The position numbers and the translations under genes were made by a program. Below the pieces are notes generated by a model that searched no databases, was not told where the DNA came from, and was given only the letters and a program-made list of their open reading frames with translations. DNA of 12,619 bases from Candidatus Susulua stagnicola (GTDB taxonomy: Bacteria > Omnitrophota > Gorgyraeia > Duberdicusellales > 4484-171): NCBI GenBank assembly GCA_030765735.1, contig JAVCBZ010000081.1, positions 1-12,619 on the forward strand. The letters are read 5' to 3'. Below are positions 1 through 8,311 of the stretch, in pieces. The stretch's first letter is position 1, and the number at the start of each line of letters is the position of its first letter.

Positions 1-2083
<2,083 letters not shown>

Positions 2084-2092
2084 CCAATCTAA

Positions 2093-2105
2093 TTTTCAAA
2101 GAACA
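2093..2105 (-). promoter_or_regulatory. Spacer boxA antitermination element before 23S
   Basis: The minus strand reads TGTTCTTTGAAAA about 10 nt before the inferred 23S 5' end. It resembles Bacillus-type rRNA boxA (TGTTCTTTGAAAAC), the binding site of NusB-S10 for rRNA antitermination. It matches the leader copy at 4552-4564 at 12 of 13 positions. Confidence 0.7.
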
Positions 2106-2130
2106 CAATTTAGTCAAAAGTTTCAAGTTA

Positions 2131-2162
2131 AGTGTTAGCTCAAGACATCACCTTTTAACACT
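2131..2162 (-). other. Hairpin upstream of the spacer boxA (boxB-like)
   Basis: AGTGTTA (2131-2137) and TAACACT (2156-2162) form a perfect 7-bp inverted repeat around an 18-nt loop. It lies upstream of the spacer boxA in transcription order, where boxB-like hairpins usually sit. The role is inferred from position. Confidence 0.4.
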
Positions 2163-2245
2163 CGCTTTCCCAAAACTCCCAACCGTTTAGATTAAAATAA
2201 AAAATTTATAAAAACTAATATAAATTATACTATTAACTTTTTATA

Positions 2246-2318
2246 TGGAGCCGAGGAGAGTTGAACTCCTGACCTCCTGCTTGCAAAGCAGGCGTTCTCC
2301 CAACTGAACTACGGCCCC
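2246..2318 (-). tRNA. tRNA-Ala (anticodon TGC)
   Basis: This is a 73-nt cloverleaf on the minus strand. The acceptor pairs GGGGCCG with CGGCTCC and contains the G3:U70 wobble that AlaRS recognises. The anticodon stem CCTGC/GCAGG closes a TTTGCAA loop with anticodon TGC. The T arm is AGGAG-TTCAACT-CTCCT and the discriminator base is A. CCA is not encoded, so it must be added after transcription. It lies in the 16S-23S spacer on the 23S side of tRNA-Ile, the standard order. Confidence 0.97.
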
Positions 2319-2377
2319 AGCTTAAAGCCGAAAACCTTGTCTATAAGACATTCCGATTATTTGAAAGAGCTAACTTT

Positions 2378-2438
2378 GGAGGCAATCAATTTGATTTAAT
2401 ACCATTCTATCTCGCCTAACGGCGAGTTGATTGTCTCC
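2378..2438. repeat. Compound inverted repeat in the inter-tRNA spacer
   Basis: The outer arms GGAGGCAATCAA (2378-2389) and TTGATTGTCTCC (2427-2438) pair over 12 positions. One of these is G·T on the plus strand, which becomes A·C on the transcribed minus strand. Inside is a perfect 6-bp hairpin, CTCGCC (2411-2416) and GGCGAG (2421-2426), with a 4-nt loop. Function unknown. Confidence 0.55.
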
Positions 2439-2519
2439 CAACTGCCCGCCATCTTAATTTCTTTATTCCGGCGGATAATTCGACTAGACATTTCTCTAAC
2501 GAAAAATGTAAGTCTCATT

Positions 2520-2540
2520 AAACTACGGCCTCGCTTAAAA
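2520..2540 (-). repeat. Degenerate copy of the tRNA-Ala 5' end and leader
   Basis: The plus strand here reads AACTACGGCC, then TC, then GCTTAAA. The tRNA-Ala gene and its upstream bases (2307-2326) read AACTACGGCC, then CCA, then GCTTAAA. The shared stretch crosses the mature 5' end of the tRNA, so it looks like a partial duplication of the gene plus leader. A second short match, TCTCCCAACTG, is at 2296-2306 in the tRNA and at 2434-2444 in the spacer. No complete cloverleaf is present, so this is at most a remnant. Confidence 0.45.
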
Positions 2541-2574
2541 AACATTTATTTAGGGTTATTCCTTGTTTTTAAGC
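2533..2574. repeat. Inverted repeat, 11 bp with one bulge
   Basis: GCTTAAAAAACA (2533-2544) pairs with TGTTTTTAAGC (2564-2574) with one bulged A, around a 19-nt loop. It abuts the next hairpin at 2575 with no gap, so the two helices could stack. Confidence 0.5.
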
Positions 2575-2602
2575 GGCATCGAGCCGACACCGGCGAGATG
2601 CC
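2575..2602. repeat. Hairpin with a tandem mismatch in the stem
   Basis: GGCATC (2575-2580) pairs with GATGCC (2597-2602), and GCCG (2583-2586) with CGGC (2591-2594), around a 4-nt ACAC loop. The two helices are separated by a symmetric two-base mismatch: GA facing GA on the plus strand, UC facing UC in the minus-strand transcript. Confidence 0.55.
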
Positions 2603-2621
2603 TAATGCGAAACCTATATAA

Positions 2622-2650
2622 GATCCTTCGTCGTTGCGCTCTTCAGGATC
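2622..2650. repeat. Small palindromic element, copy 1
   Basis: GATCCT (2622-2627) and AGGATC (2645-2650) form a 6-bp stem around a 17-nt loop starting TCGTCG. The ATCCTTCG...AGGATCA pattern recurs at 2898-2920 and in a variant at 2661-2679, so this looks like a dispersed small palindromic repeat. Confidence 0.5.
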
Positions 2651-2660
2651 AATTCGACTA

Positions 2661-2679
2661 CCCTTCACTTCGTTCAGGG
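2661..2679. repeat. Small palindromic element, variant copy
   Basis: CCCT (2661-2664) and AGGG (2676-2679) flank a CTTCG-containing loop. It shares the CCTTC...TTCAGG pattern with copy 1 but has only a 4-bp perfect stem. Confidence 0.35.
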
Positions 2680-2704
2680 TGAATTTCGCTTTTAGCGAAA
2701 TTCA
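2680..2704. repeat. Perfect 11-bp inverted repeat abutting the tRNA-Ile 3' end
   Basis: TGAATTTCGCT (2680-2690) and AGCGAAATTCA (2694-2704) are perfect complements around a 3-nt loop. The stem ends exactly one base before the discriminator base of tRNA-Ile at 2705. It would form in the pre-rRNA directly after the mature tRNA 3' end and could direct or hinder its processing. It is not followed by a T tract, so a terminator is unlikely. Confidence 0.65.
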
Positions 2705-2778
2705 TGGGCTCAGGTGGAATCGAACCACCGACCCCCGCGTTATCAGCACGGTGCTCTAGCCAACTGAGCTATGAGCCC
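2705..2778 (-). tRNA. tRNA-Ile (anticodon GAT)
   Basis: This is a 74-nt cloverleaf on the minus strand. The acceptor is GGGCTCA/TGAGCCC and the D arm begins GCTCAGTTGG. The anticodon stem CCGTG/CGCGG closes a CTGATAA loop with anticodon GAT. The T arm is GGTGG-TTCGATT-CCACC and the discriminator base is A. CCA is not encoded. It is the 16S-proximal tRNA of the spacer, as in most bacterial rRNA operons. Confidence 0.97.
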
Positions 2779-2781
2779 GAG

Positions 2782-2800
2782 TACGCATTCTTATTGCGTA
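2782..2800. repeat. Hairpin just upstream of tRNA-Ile
   Basis: TACGCA (2782-2787) and TGCGTA (2795-2800) form a perfect 6-bp stem with a 7-nt loop. In the transcript it lies 3 nt before the tRNA-Ile 5' end, near the RNase P site. Confidence 0.4.
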
Positions 2801-2806
2801 TTAATA

Positions 2807-2821
2807 AAAAGCCTTTGGAGG
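2807..2821 (-). other. 16S processing stem, trailer strand
   Basis: These 15 nt (AAAAGCCTTTGGAGG on the plus strand) are the exact reverse complement of 4526-4540 at the 16S 5' end. In the precursor the two strands would form a 15-bp helix closing off the 16S domain, the kind of long stem cut by RNase III. Confidence 0.7.
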
Positions 2822-2870
2822 AATCCTTGAGTTTCTTGTTTTGTTAGTTTACCCGCTAACATCGGGCCTT

Positions 2871-2948
2871 ATTTTTTTTCTTTGAGAGAAATTATAAATC
2901 CTTCGCTTACGCTTAGGATCATTCTTTCTCTGTACAAAGAAAAAAAAT
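2871..2948. repeat. Long inverted repeat abutting the 16S 3' end
   Basis: The segment 2871-2884 (A, eight T, CTTTG) pairs perfectly with 2935-2948 (CAAAG, eight A, T), giving 14 bp. AGAGAAA (2885-2891) then pairs with TTTCTCT (2925-2931) after a 3-nt bulge, adding 7 bp. The loop contains a second small palindromic element, ATCCT (2898-2902) and AGGAT (2915-2919). The base of the stem ends next to the mature 16S 3' end near 2950, so it may guide 3'-end maturation. Confidence 0.65.
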
Positions 2949-2949
2949 G

Positions 2950-4535
<1,586 letters not shown>

Positions 4536-4551
4536 CTTTTATAACTTCAAA

Positions 4552-4564
4552 TTTTCAGAGAACA
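4552..4564 (-). promoter_or_regulatory. Leader boxA antitermination element
   Basis: The minus strand reads TGTTCTCTGAAAA about 17 nt upstream of the 16S 5' end, close to the Bacillus-type rRNA boxA and nearly identical to the spacer copy at 2093-2105. It is the expected NusB-S10 loading site in the nascent rRNA. Confidence 0.7.
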
Positions 4565-4568
4565 ATAT

Positions 4569-4590
4569 GCAGTATGATATAACATACCGC
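4569..4590 (-). promoter_or_regulatory. boxB-like hairpin before the leader boxA
   Basis: In the transcript GCGGTATG and CATACTGC pair over 8 positions (one G·U) with a 6-nt loop. The hairpin ends 4 nt before boxA. The boxB-boxA order matches known rRNA leaders; the assignment rests on position. Confidence 0.55.
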
Positions 4591-4663
4591 AAGAAAAATA
4601 TCCCTAAGGAATAGTTTCTCCCTAGATCTTATCTTTAAATTTTATTTACTTTTCAAATTCTGA

Positions 4664-4688
4664 GGCTTTTCCCATCCCGAAAATCGCC
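4664..4688 (-). other. Hairpin in the early rRNA leader
   Basis: In the transcript GGC, a GA bulge and TTTTC pair with GAAAA and GCC around a GGGATGG loop. It would form about 8 nt after the predicted start site. Function not determined. Confidence 0.4.
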
Positions 4689-4702
4689 ATATCAATGTAT
4701 TT

Positions 4703-4730
4703 GTTATACACTATTGCCTATTTTTGTCAA
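4703..4730 (-). promoter_or_regulatory. rRNA operon promoter (sigma70 type)
   Basis: The minus strand has a perfect -35 TTGACA (4725-4730), a 16-nt spacer and -10 TATAAC (4703-4708). The predicted start is the A at about 4696, giving a leader of about 160 nt before 16S. The bases between -10 and the start are A/T-rich, unlike the GC-rich discriminator of stringently controlled E. coli rRNA promoters. Confidence 0.8.
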
Positions 4731-4757
4731 GTCTTTTTTTAAAAAAATATTAATAAA
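4731..4757 (-). promoter_or_regulatory. UP-like A/T tract upstream of the rRNA promoter
   Basis: Nearly pure A/T directly upstream of the -35, including seven T followed by seven A at 4734-4747 and then ATTAATAAAA. This is the position and composition of an UP element contacted by the RNA polymerase alpha C-terminal domain. I saw no GC-rich terminator hairpin for hldD in this stretch. Confidence 0.55.
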
Positions 4758-4768
4758 ATGAATAACTT

Positions 4769-5680
4769 CTACTTCAAAAGGTACTCTTTCAAATAATCCT
4801 CAATTCCCGCTTCTAATGAAAACTCAGTTTGAGTGCTTAGAACCTCTTTCAGGAGAGTTGTGTCAGCTTCAGTATAGTCCTGATATTTGCCAATAAAGGG
4901 ATTATCAAAATAATCAGCTTTTATATCTATACCCATTGTTTTATTTAAACTTGCAATTATATCATTAAAACTTCTAGGTGTTCCAGTACCAACATTTAAA
5001 ATTGCAGTTTTTTTTGAATTCAAAGCTTCTATAGTTATTCTAGCTACATCTTTAACATAAATAAAATCTCTTTTTTGTTCACCAAATTTAAAAACCCGTG
5101 GCTGTTTACCTTCTTTCATTTGTAAATAAAGTTGATAGGTCATACTAGCGCTTGAACCCTTATGATATTCGTTAGGTCCATAAACATTAAAATAACGCAA
5201 ACCAACGATAATCGGTGTTGAAAATTGTGCAGTAACTTTTTTCATTAAAAGATCACACTGATACTTAGAATAGGCATAAGTATTGTGAGGGGTTATTTCA
5301 CCATCCTCTTTCATTGCTATAGTTGCGTTTCCATAGACACCAGCACTTGATGCATAAACTAATCTTATTTTTTTATCTAAACAAAAGTTTAGTATATTCT
5401 TAAATCCATTATAATTGACCATCATCATTTTAGTATCATCAGTTACAGTAGTATCAGTAACTGCTGCTTCATGAATTACAGCATCAACTTTTGGTAATTT
5501 TTTGTAAAGTTCTTGATCTAAAATATCTCCACAAATGATTTCACCTTTAACATTAGCTAAATTCTTATAACTAGCATGAGAGAAATCGTCAACAATAACA
5601 GTTTCATCGCCTCTTGCTTCTAATATCTTAACTATGTTAGAGCCAATAAATCCGGCACCGCCGGTCACTAAGATTCGCAT
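4769..5680 (-). CDS. hldD: ADP-glyceromanno-heptose 6-epimerase (HldD/RfaD family)
   Basis: A 303-residue short-chain dehydrogenase/reductase. Family knowledge: HldD epimerises ADP-D-glycero-D-manno-heptose to the L-glycero form, the cytoplasmic end of LPS inner-core heptose synthesis, using bound NADP. Seen here: the nucleotide-binding TGGAGFIGSN at 6-15, ASSAGVYG at 110-117 and the catalytic YxxxK at Tyr135-Lys139. The HldD-specific block RYFNVYGPNEYHKGSSAS (162-179) contains Lys174, the counterpart of the second catalytic lysine of the E. coli enzyme. FKFGEQKRDFIYVKDV and GKYQDYTEAD follow, also as in HldD rather than GalE. Length is slightly below the usual 310-330. It starts 2 nt after the cysE stop, with only a weak upstream AGGAAG, so translation is probably coupled. 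It implies a heptose-containing LPS; no other heptose gene is in the window. Confidence 0.88.
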   Translation of the reverse strand: MRILVTGGAGFIGSNIVKILEARGDETVIVDDFSHASYKNLANVKGEIICGDILDQELYKKLPKVDAVIHEAAVTDTTVTDDTKMMMVNYNGFKNILNFCLDKKIRLVYASSAGVYGNATIAMKEDGEITPHNTYAYSKYQCDLLMKKVTAQFSTPIIVGLRYFNVYGPNEYHKGSSASMTYQLYLQMKEGKQPRVFKFGEQKRDFIYVKDVARITIEALNSKKTAILNVGTGTPRSFNDIIASLNKTMGIDIKADYFDNPFIGKYQDYTEADTTLLKEVLSTQTEFSLEAGIEDYLKEYLLK

Positions 5681-5682
5681 CT

Positions 5683-6318
5683 TTAATCACGCTTCCTTTC
5701 TAATTCTTCTATTCTTTTTTCCAACCGCTGTAATACTTCAATGACTGGATCCGGTAACTTGTTGTGATCCAAATCAACCCCACTTATTCTTTTAGATGCT
5801 AAAGGAAGGATTACTCTTCCTGGAACACCGACTGCCGTAGCATTCTCGGGAACATCTTTTACTACTACGCTACCAGCGCCAATCCTTGCACCATCACCAA
5901 TTATTATCGGACCAAGAAGAATTGCTCCAGCACCAATAACTACCCCTTTGCCAATAGTAGGGTGTCGCTTAGTTTTTTCTAAAGAAACTCCTCCTAAAAC
6001 TACTCCTTGGTATATTAAAACATCTTCACTAATTTCAGTAGTCTCACCGATAACTACCCCCATGCCATGGTCAATAAAAAATCTCCTACCGATTTTAGCT
6101 CCAGGATGAATTTCAACTGCAGTAAAAAATCGACCAATTTGAGAAACAAACCGACCAAAGGTTTTAAAACCATTAAGCCAAAACCAAGATGAAATACGAT
6201 GCCACCAAATTGCATGTAATCCTGAATAGCAAAGCACAACTTCCATTACACTTTTTGCTGCTGGATCTTCACGAAAAACTGTATCAATATCCTCTTTTAT
6301 TCTGTCAATCAATCTCAT
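5683..6318 (-). CDS. cysE: Serine O-acetyltransferase
   Basis: A 211-residue left-handed beta-helix acyltransferase. Family knowledge: it acetylates L-serine with acetyl-CoA to O-acetylserine, the cytoplasmic precursor of cysteine. Residues about 1-60 form the alpha-helical N-terminal part, followed by hexapeptide repeats from about 68. These include EIHPGAKIG (69-77), FFIDHGMGVVIGETTEI (80-96) with catalytic His84, and KRHPTIGKGVVIGAGA starting at 117. A VGVPGRV turn and a charged C-terminal tail (about 190-211) end the protein. Its length fits the short bacterial form rather than the 270-residue E. coli type. The start has a good GAGG Shine-Dalgarno 6 nt upstream (6325-6328), and a promoter lies 48 nt before it. 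It is followed almost without gap by hldD; I see no functional link between the two. Confidence 0.93.
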   Translation of the reverse strand: MRLIDRIKEDIDTVFREDPAAKSVMEVVLCYSGLHAIWWHRISSWFWLNGFKTFGRFVSQIGRFFTAVEIHPGAKIGRRFFIDHGMGVVIGETTEISEDVLIYQGVVLGGVSLEKTKRHPTIGKGVVIGAGAILLGPIIIGDGARIGAGSVVVKDVPENATAVGVPGRVILPLASKRISGVDLDHNKLPDPVIEVLQRLEKRIEELERKRD

Positions 6319-6365
6319 AATACACCTCTTATTTAAAGCCTCTGCCGCTATTTTTACAATACCTT

Positions 6366-6394
6366 AAAATAATCGAAAAATAGATAAATGTCAA
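6366..6394 (-). promoter_or_regulatory. Probable promoter of cysE-hldD
   Basis: The minus strand has a perfect -35 TTGACA (6389-6394), a 17-nt spacer and -10 TATTTT (6366-6371, 4 of 6 matches). Predicted start near 6359, about 40 nt before the cysE ATG. It lies in the 84-nt gap after the rdgB stop, so cysE-hldD probably forms its own unit. Confidence 0.6.
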
Positions 6395-6402
6395 ATCTTT
6401 TA

Positions 6403-6999
6403 TCATAACTCCTTATGCTTTAAATAGCTTCGTAATTTCTTAAAAGCTTTTGCTCTATGACTAATCTTATTTTTTATAGACAATCGCATCTCAGCTACGG
6501 TTTTTTTATAATGAGTAAGATAAAATATTGGATCATAACCAAATCCATTTTCGCCACTCTCTTGATGATGAATCCTGCCCCTTAACCTACCTTCAAAAAC
6601 TTTAACTAGTTTTTTATTATAAACTAAGACTAAGCAACTACAAAAAGCTGCTCGGCGCTTTTTGTAGCCAACACCTTTTAAGCTTCTTAACAGCTTTTTA
6701 TTATTTGTTTTATAAGTCGCTCTCGGTCCAGCGTATCTTTTCGAATAAATTCCTGGTGAACCATTAAGAAAATCAACCTCTAAACCAGAGTCTTCTCCTA
6801 AAACATAACTATCCTTGTAATACTTAGATACAGCTAAAGCTTTTTTAAAAGCATTCTCAGAAAAAGTCTTACCATTTTCTACTATATGAAATTTCTTATC
6901 CAATTCATTTAAAGATACTATTAAAACCTTCAAACCTTTTAAGATTTCTTTTATCTCTTTAAATTTATCTTTATTTTTGGTAGCAACAATTAATCTCAT
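6403..6999 (-). CDS. rdgB: Non-canonical purine NTP pyrophosphatase (RdgB/HAM1 family)
   Basis: A 198-residue protein of the usual HAM1/RdgB length. Family knowledge: it hydrolyses dITP, ITP and XTP to the monophosphate plus pyrophosphate, keeping deaminated purines out of DNA and RNA in the cytoplasm. Visible motifs in order: ATKNKDKFKEI (6-16) for triphosphate binding, VENGKTFSENA (40-50), GEDSGLEVD (68-76) with the likely catalytic Asp70, PGIYSKRYAG, GENGFGYDPIF near 149-159 and the SHR base-recognition motif near 179-181. It is lysine-rich, like its neighbours. The ATG overlaps the rph TGA by 4 nt (ATGA), and rph-rdgB is a pairing seen in many bacteria. It ends the long operon. Confidence 0.93.
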   Translation of the reverse strand: MRLIVATKNKDKFKEIKEILKGLKVLIVSLNELDKKFHIVENGKTFSENAFKKALAVSKYYKDSYVLGEDSGLEVDFLNGSPGIYSKRYAGPRATYKTNNKKLLRSLKGVGYKKRRAAFCSCLVLVYNKKLVKVFEGRLRGRIHHQESGENGFGYDPIFYLTHYKKTVAEMRLSIKNKISHRAKAFKKLRSYLKHKEL

Positions 7000-7718
7000 A
7001 GACCTGGTAAAATATCTTTGAATAGACCTCTTTGAATTTCAATTATTTCGCTTATTCCTTTTTTAGCTAATTTAAGAAAAATGGTTAAATCTTTTTCCGA
7101 AAAAGACCCATTCTCTGCCGTACCCTGTATCTCAATAAACTCATCTGTTGACTTCATTACAATATTCATATCTACTTCAGCTTGAGAATCTTCAAGATAG
7201 GTCAAATCCAAAACATGCTCACCTTGATACAAACCTACACTTATTGCCCCTAGGAGACTATCGATACAAACCTCTTTAATTAAATCTTGTTTATAAAGTT
7301 TGTTTATGCAATCGACTAAAGCAATAAACCCTCCAACAACTGATGCTGTTCTTGTTCCGCCATTAGCCTGGATAACATCACAATCAATTCGAATCGTTCG
7401 TTCACCTATTTTTTTTAAATCAACCACACTACGCAAAGAACGACCAATAAGTCTTTGAATTTCCATATTTCTTCCCGATACCTTATCACGCAAGGTGCGA
7501 GTATGGGTAGCCCGAGGAAGCATTCTGTATTCAGCAGTAACCCAACCTTCTCCAGTGTTACGTAAAAACATTGGAACATGCTTGTCTGCCGTAGCTGTAC
7601 AAATAACTCTGGTATTGCCTAATTCAATAAGACAAGAACCTTCAGCGTATTTCATAAACCCTCTTTGTATATTGATTAGTCTTGTCTGATCGTTTTCCCT
7701 ATTGTCACTACGCTTCAT
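6996..7718 (-). CDS. rph: Ribonuclease PH
   Basis: A full-length 240-residue RNase PH. Family knowledge: this phosphorolytic 3'-5' exoribonuclease trims tRNA precursors to the mature 3' end, forming a hexameric ring in the cytoplasm. Seen here: GEGWVTAEYRMLPRAT (56-71), GRNMEIQRLIGRSLR (82-96) and DCDVIQANGGTRTAS (112-126), which includes the phosphate-binding GGTRTAS. The last block usually reads QADGG; here it is QANGG (Asn119). The C-terminal half continues to a normal end. The start is supported by a strong GGAGG Shine-Dalgarno 5 nt upstream (7724-7728). It is separated from fumarase beta by 50 nt carrying a hairpin, and overlaps rdgB by 4 nt. Both spacer tRNAs in this window lack encoded CCA, so 3' trimming before CCA addition is needed. 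Confidence 0.95.
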   Translation of the reverse strand: MKRSDNRENDQTRLINIQRGFMKYAEGSCLIELGNTRVICTATADKHVPMFLRNTGEGWVTAEYRMLPRATHTRTLRDKVSGRNMEIQRLIGRSLRSVVDLKKIGERTIRIDCDVIQANGGTRTASVVGGFIALVDCINKLYKQDLIKEVCIDSLLGAISVGLYQGEHVLDLTYLEDSQAEVDMNIVMKSTDEFIEIQGTAENGSFSEKDLTIFLKLAKKGISEIIEIQRGLFKDILPGL

Positions 7719-7741
7719 TATGTCCTCCTAATGAAATAAAC

Positions 7742-7762
7742 GAGATGGGACAAGCCCATCCC
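7742..7762. repeat. Palindromic hairpin between fumarase beta and rph
   Basis: GAGATGGG (7742-7749) and CCCATCCC (7755-7762) pair over 8 positions (one A·C on this strand, G·U in the transcript) around a 5-nt loop. In the transcript it is followed by TCGTTTATTTC, not a clean U tract, so a strong terminator is unlikely. It could stabilise the upstream mRNA 3' end, attenuate, or be a small dispersed palindrome. Confidence 0.5.
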
Positions 7763-7768
7763 CTACAT

Positions 7769-8311
7769 TTAAATTAAATGTTTGTAAATATCTTTACCCT
7801 TTGAATCAATACCAACAATTAAAGGAAAATTTTTCACCTCTAATTTATATATTGCTTCGGGCCCCAATTCTTTAAAACAAACTAATTTCTTACTTACAAC
7901 TCTCTTAGCCAGCATTGCTCCACAACCAGCTGGAGCAACAAAATAAATTGATTTTTGTTTTTTAATTATTTCTTTAATTTTTTTACTTCTGCGTCCTTTA
8001 CCAATAGTTGCCAATAAACCTTTGTTTAAAAGCGGCTCAGTGAATTCATCCATACGCGAAGAAGTTGTTGGCCCACAAGAACCAATAACTTTACCTTTAG
8101 GAGTTACAGTTGGTCCACAATAGTAAATAATCTGATTTTTTAATTCTACAGGCAATTTCTTTTTATTCTTTATCAACTCGACAAGTCTCTTATGAGCTTG
8201 ATCCCTGGCAGTGTAAATTACTCCTGAAAGTAAAACCTGTTCACCAGCACTTAGCTTTCCAATAACTTGTTTGATAAGCGGAGTCCTAATCTTTGCCACT
8301 TCTTCCTTCAT
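7769..8311 (-). CDS. Class I fumarate hydratase (or tartrate dehydratase) beta subunit
   Basis: A 180-residue beta subunit of the two-subunit, oxygen-sensitive [4Fe-4S] fumarase/tartrate dehydratase family. Family knowledge: with the alpha subunit it interconverts fumarate and L-malate; the beta chain supplies substrate-binding residues. Seen here: TARDQAHKR (34-42), YYCGPT near 63-68, the hallmark GPTTSSRMD (80-88) and VAPAGCGAML near 124-133. I chose the ATG at 8311 instead of the longer frame beginning at 8356. It gives a 4-nt ATGA overlap with the alpha gene, a GGAAGAAGG purine tract just upstream, and a family-like start (KIRTPL). The cluster does not settle fumarase versus tartrate dehydratase; fumarase is likelier because no tartrate gene is nearby. 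Confidence 0.88.
   Translation of the reverse strand: MKEEVAKIRTPLIKQVIGKLSAGEQVLLSGVIYTARDQAHKRLVELIKNKKKLPVELKNQIIYYCGPTVTPKGKVIGSCGPTTSSRMDEFTEPLLNKGLLATIGKGRRSKKIKEIIKKQKSIYFVAPAGCGAMLAKRVVSKKLVCFKELGPEAIYKLEVKNFPLIVGIDSKGKDIYKHLI

Larger units (their letters stand above)
2319..2704 (-). other. Long inter-tRNA spacer with stacked inverted repeats
   Basis: These 386 nt separate tRNA-Ala from tRNA-Ile, far more than the few tens of bases usual between these genes. I see no credible protein gene in it. It holds a chain of potential hairpins (2378-2438, 2533-2574, 2575-2602, 2622-2650, 2661-2679, 2680-2704) and a degenerate copy of the tRNA-Ala 5' end at about 2520-2540. It would be transcribed as part of the pre-rRNA and removed during processing. 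Confidence 0.7.

Noticed and set aside
2466..2530. Plus-strand segment starting GGCGGATAATTCGACTAGAC that resembles a tRNA-Leu 5' part
   Set aside because: No acceptor, anticodon or T arm can be completed on that strand; the resemblance is short and probably chance. The minus-strand similarity to tRNA-Ala is better supported.
2852..2879. Plus-strand terminator-like CCCG/CGGG hairpin followed by a T tract
   Set aside because: It faces against all transcription in the window and its T tract is better explained as one arm of the long inverted repeat beside the 16S 3' end. The small stem also competes with TGTTAG/CTAACA.
6054..6239. Minus-strand 61-codon frame inside cysE and plus-strand frames inside rph (7495-7689) and murI (12147-12353)
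   Set aside because: They are shadows of well-supported genes in other frames.
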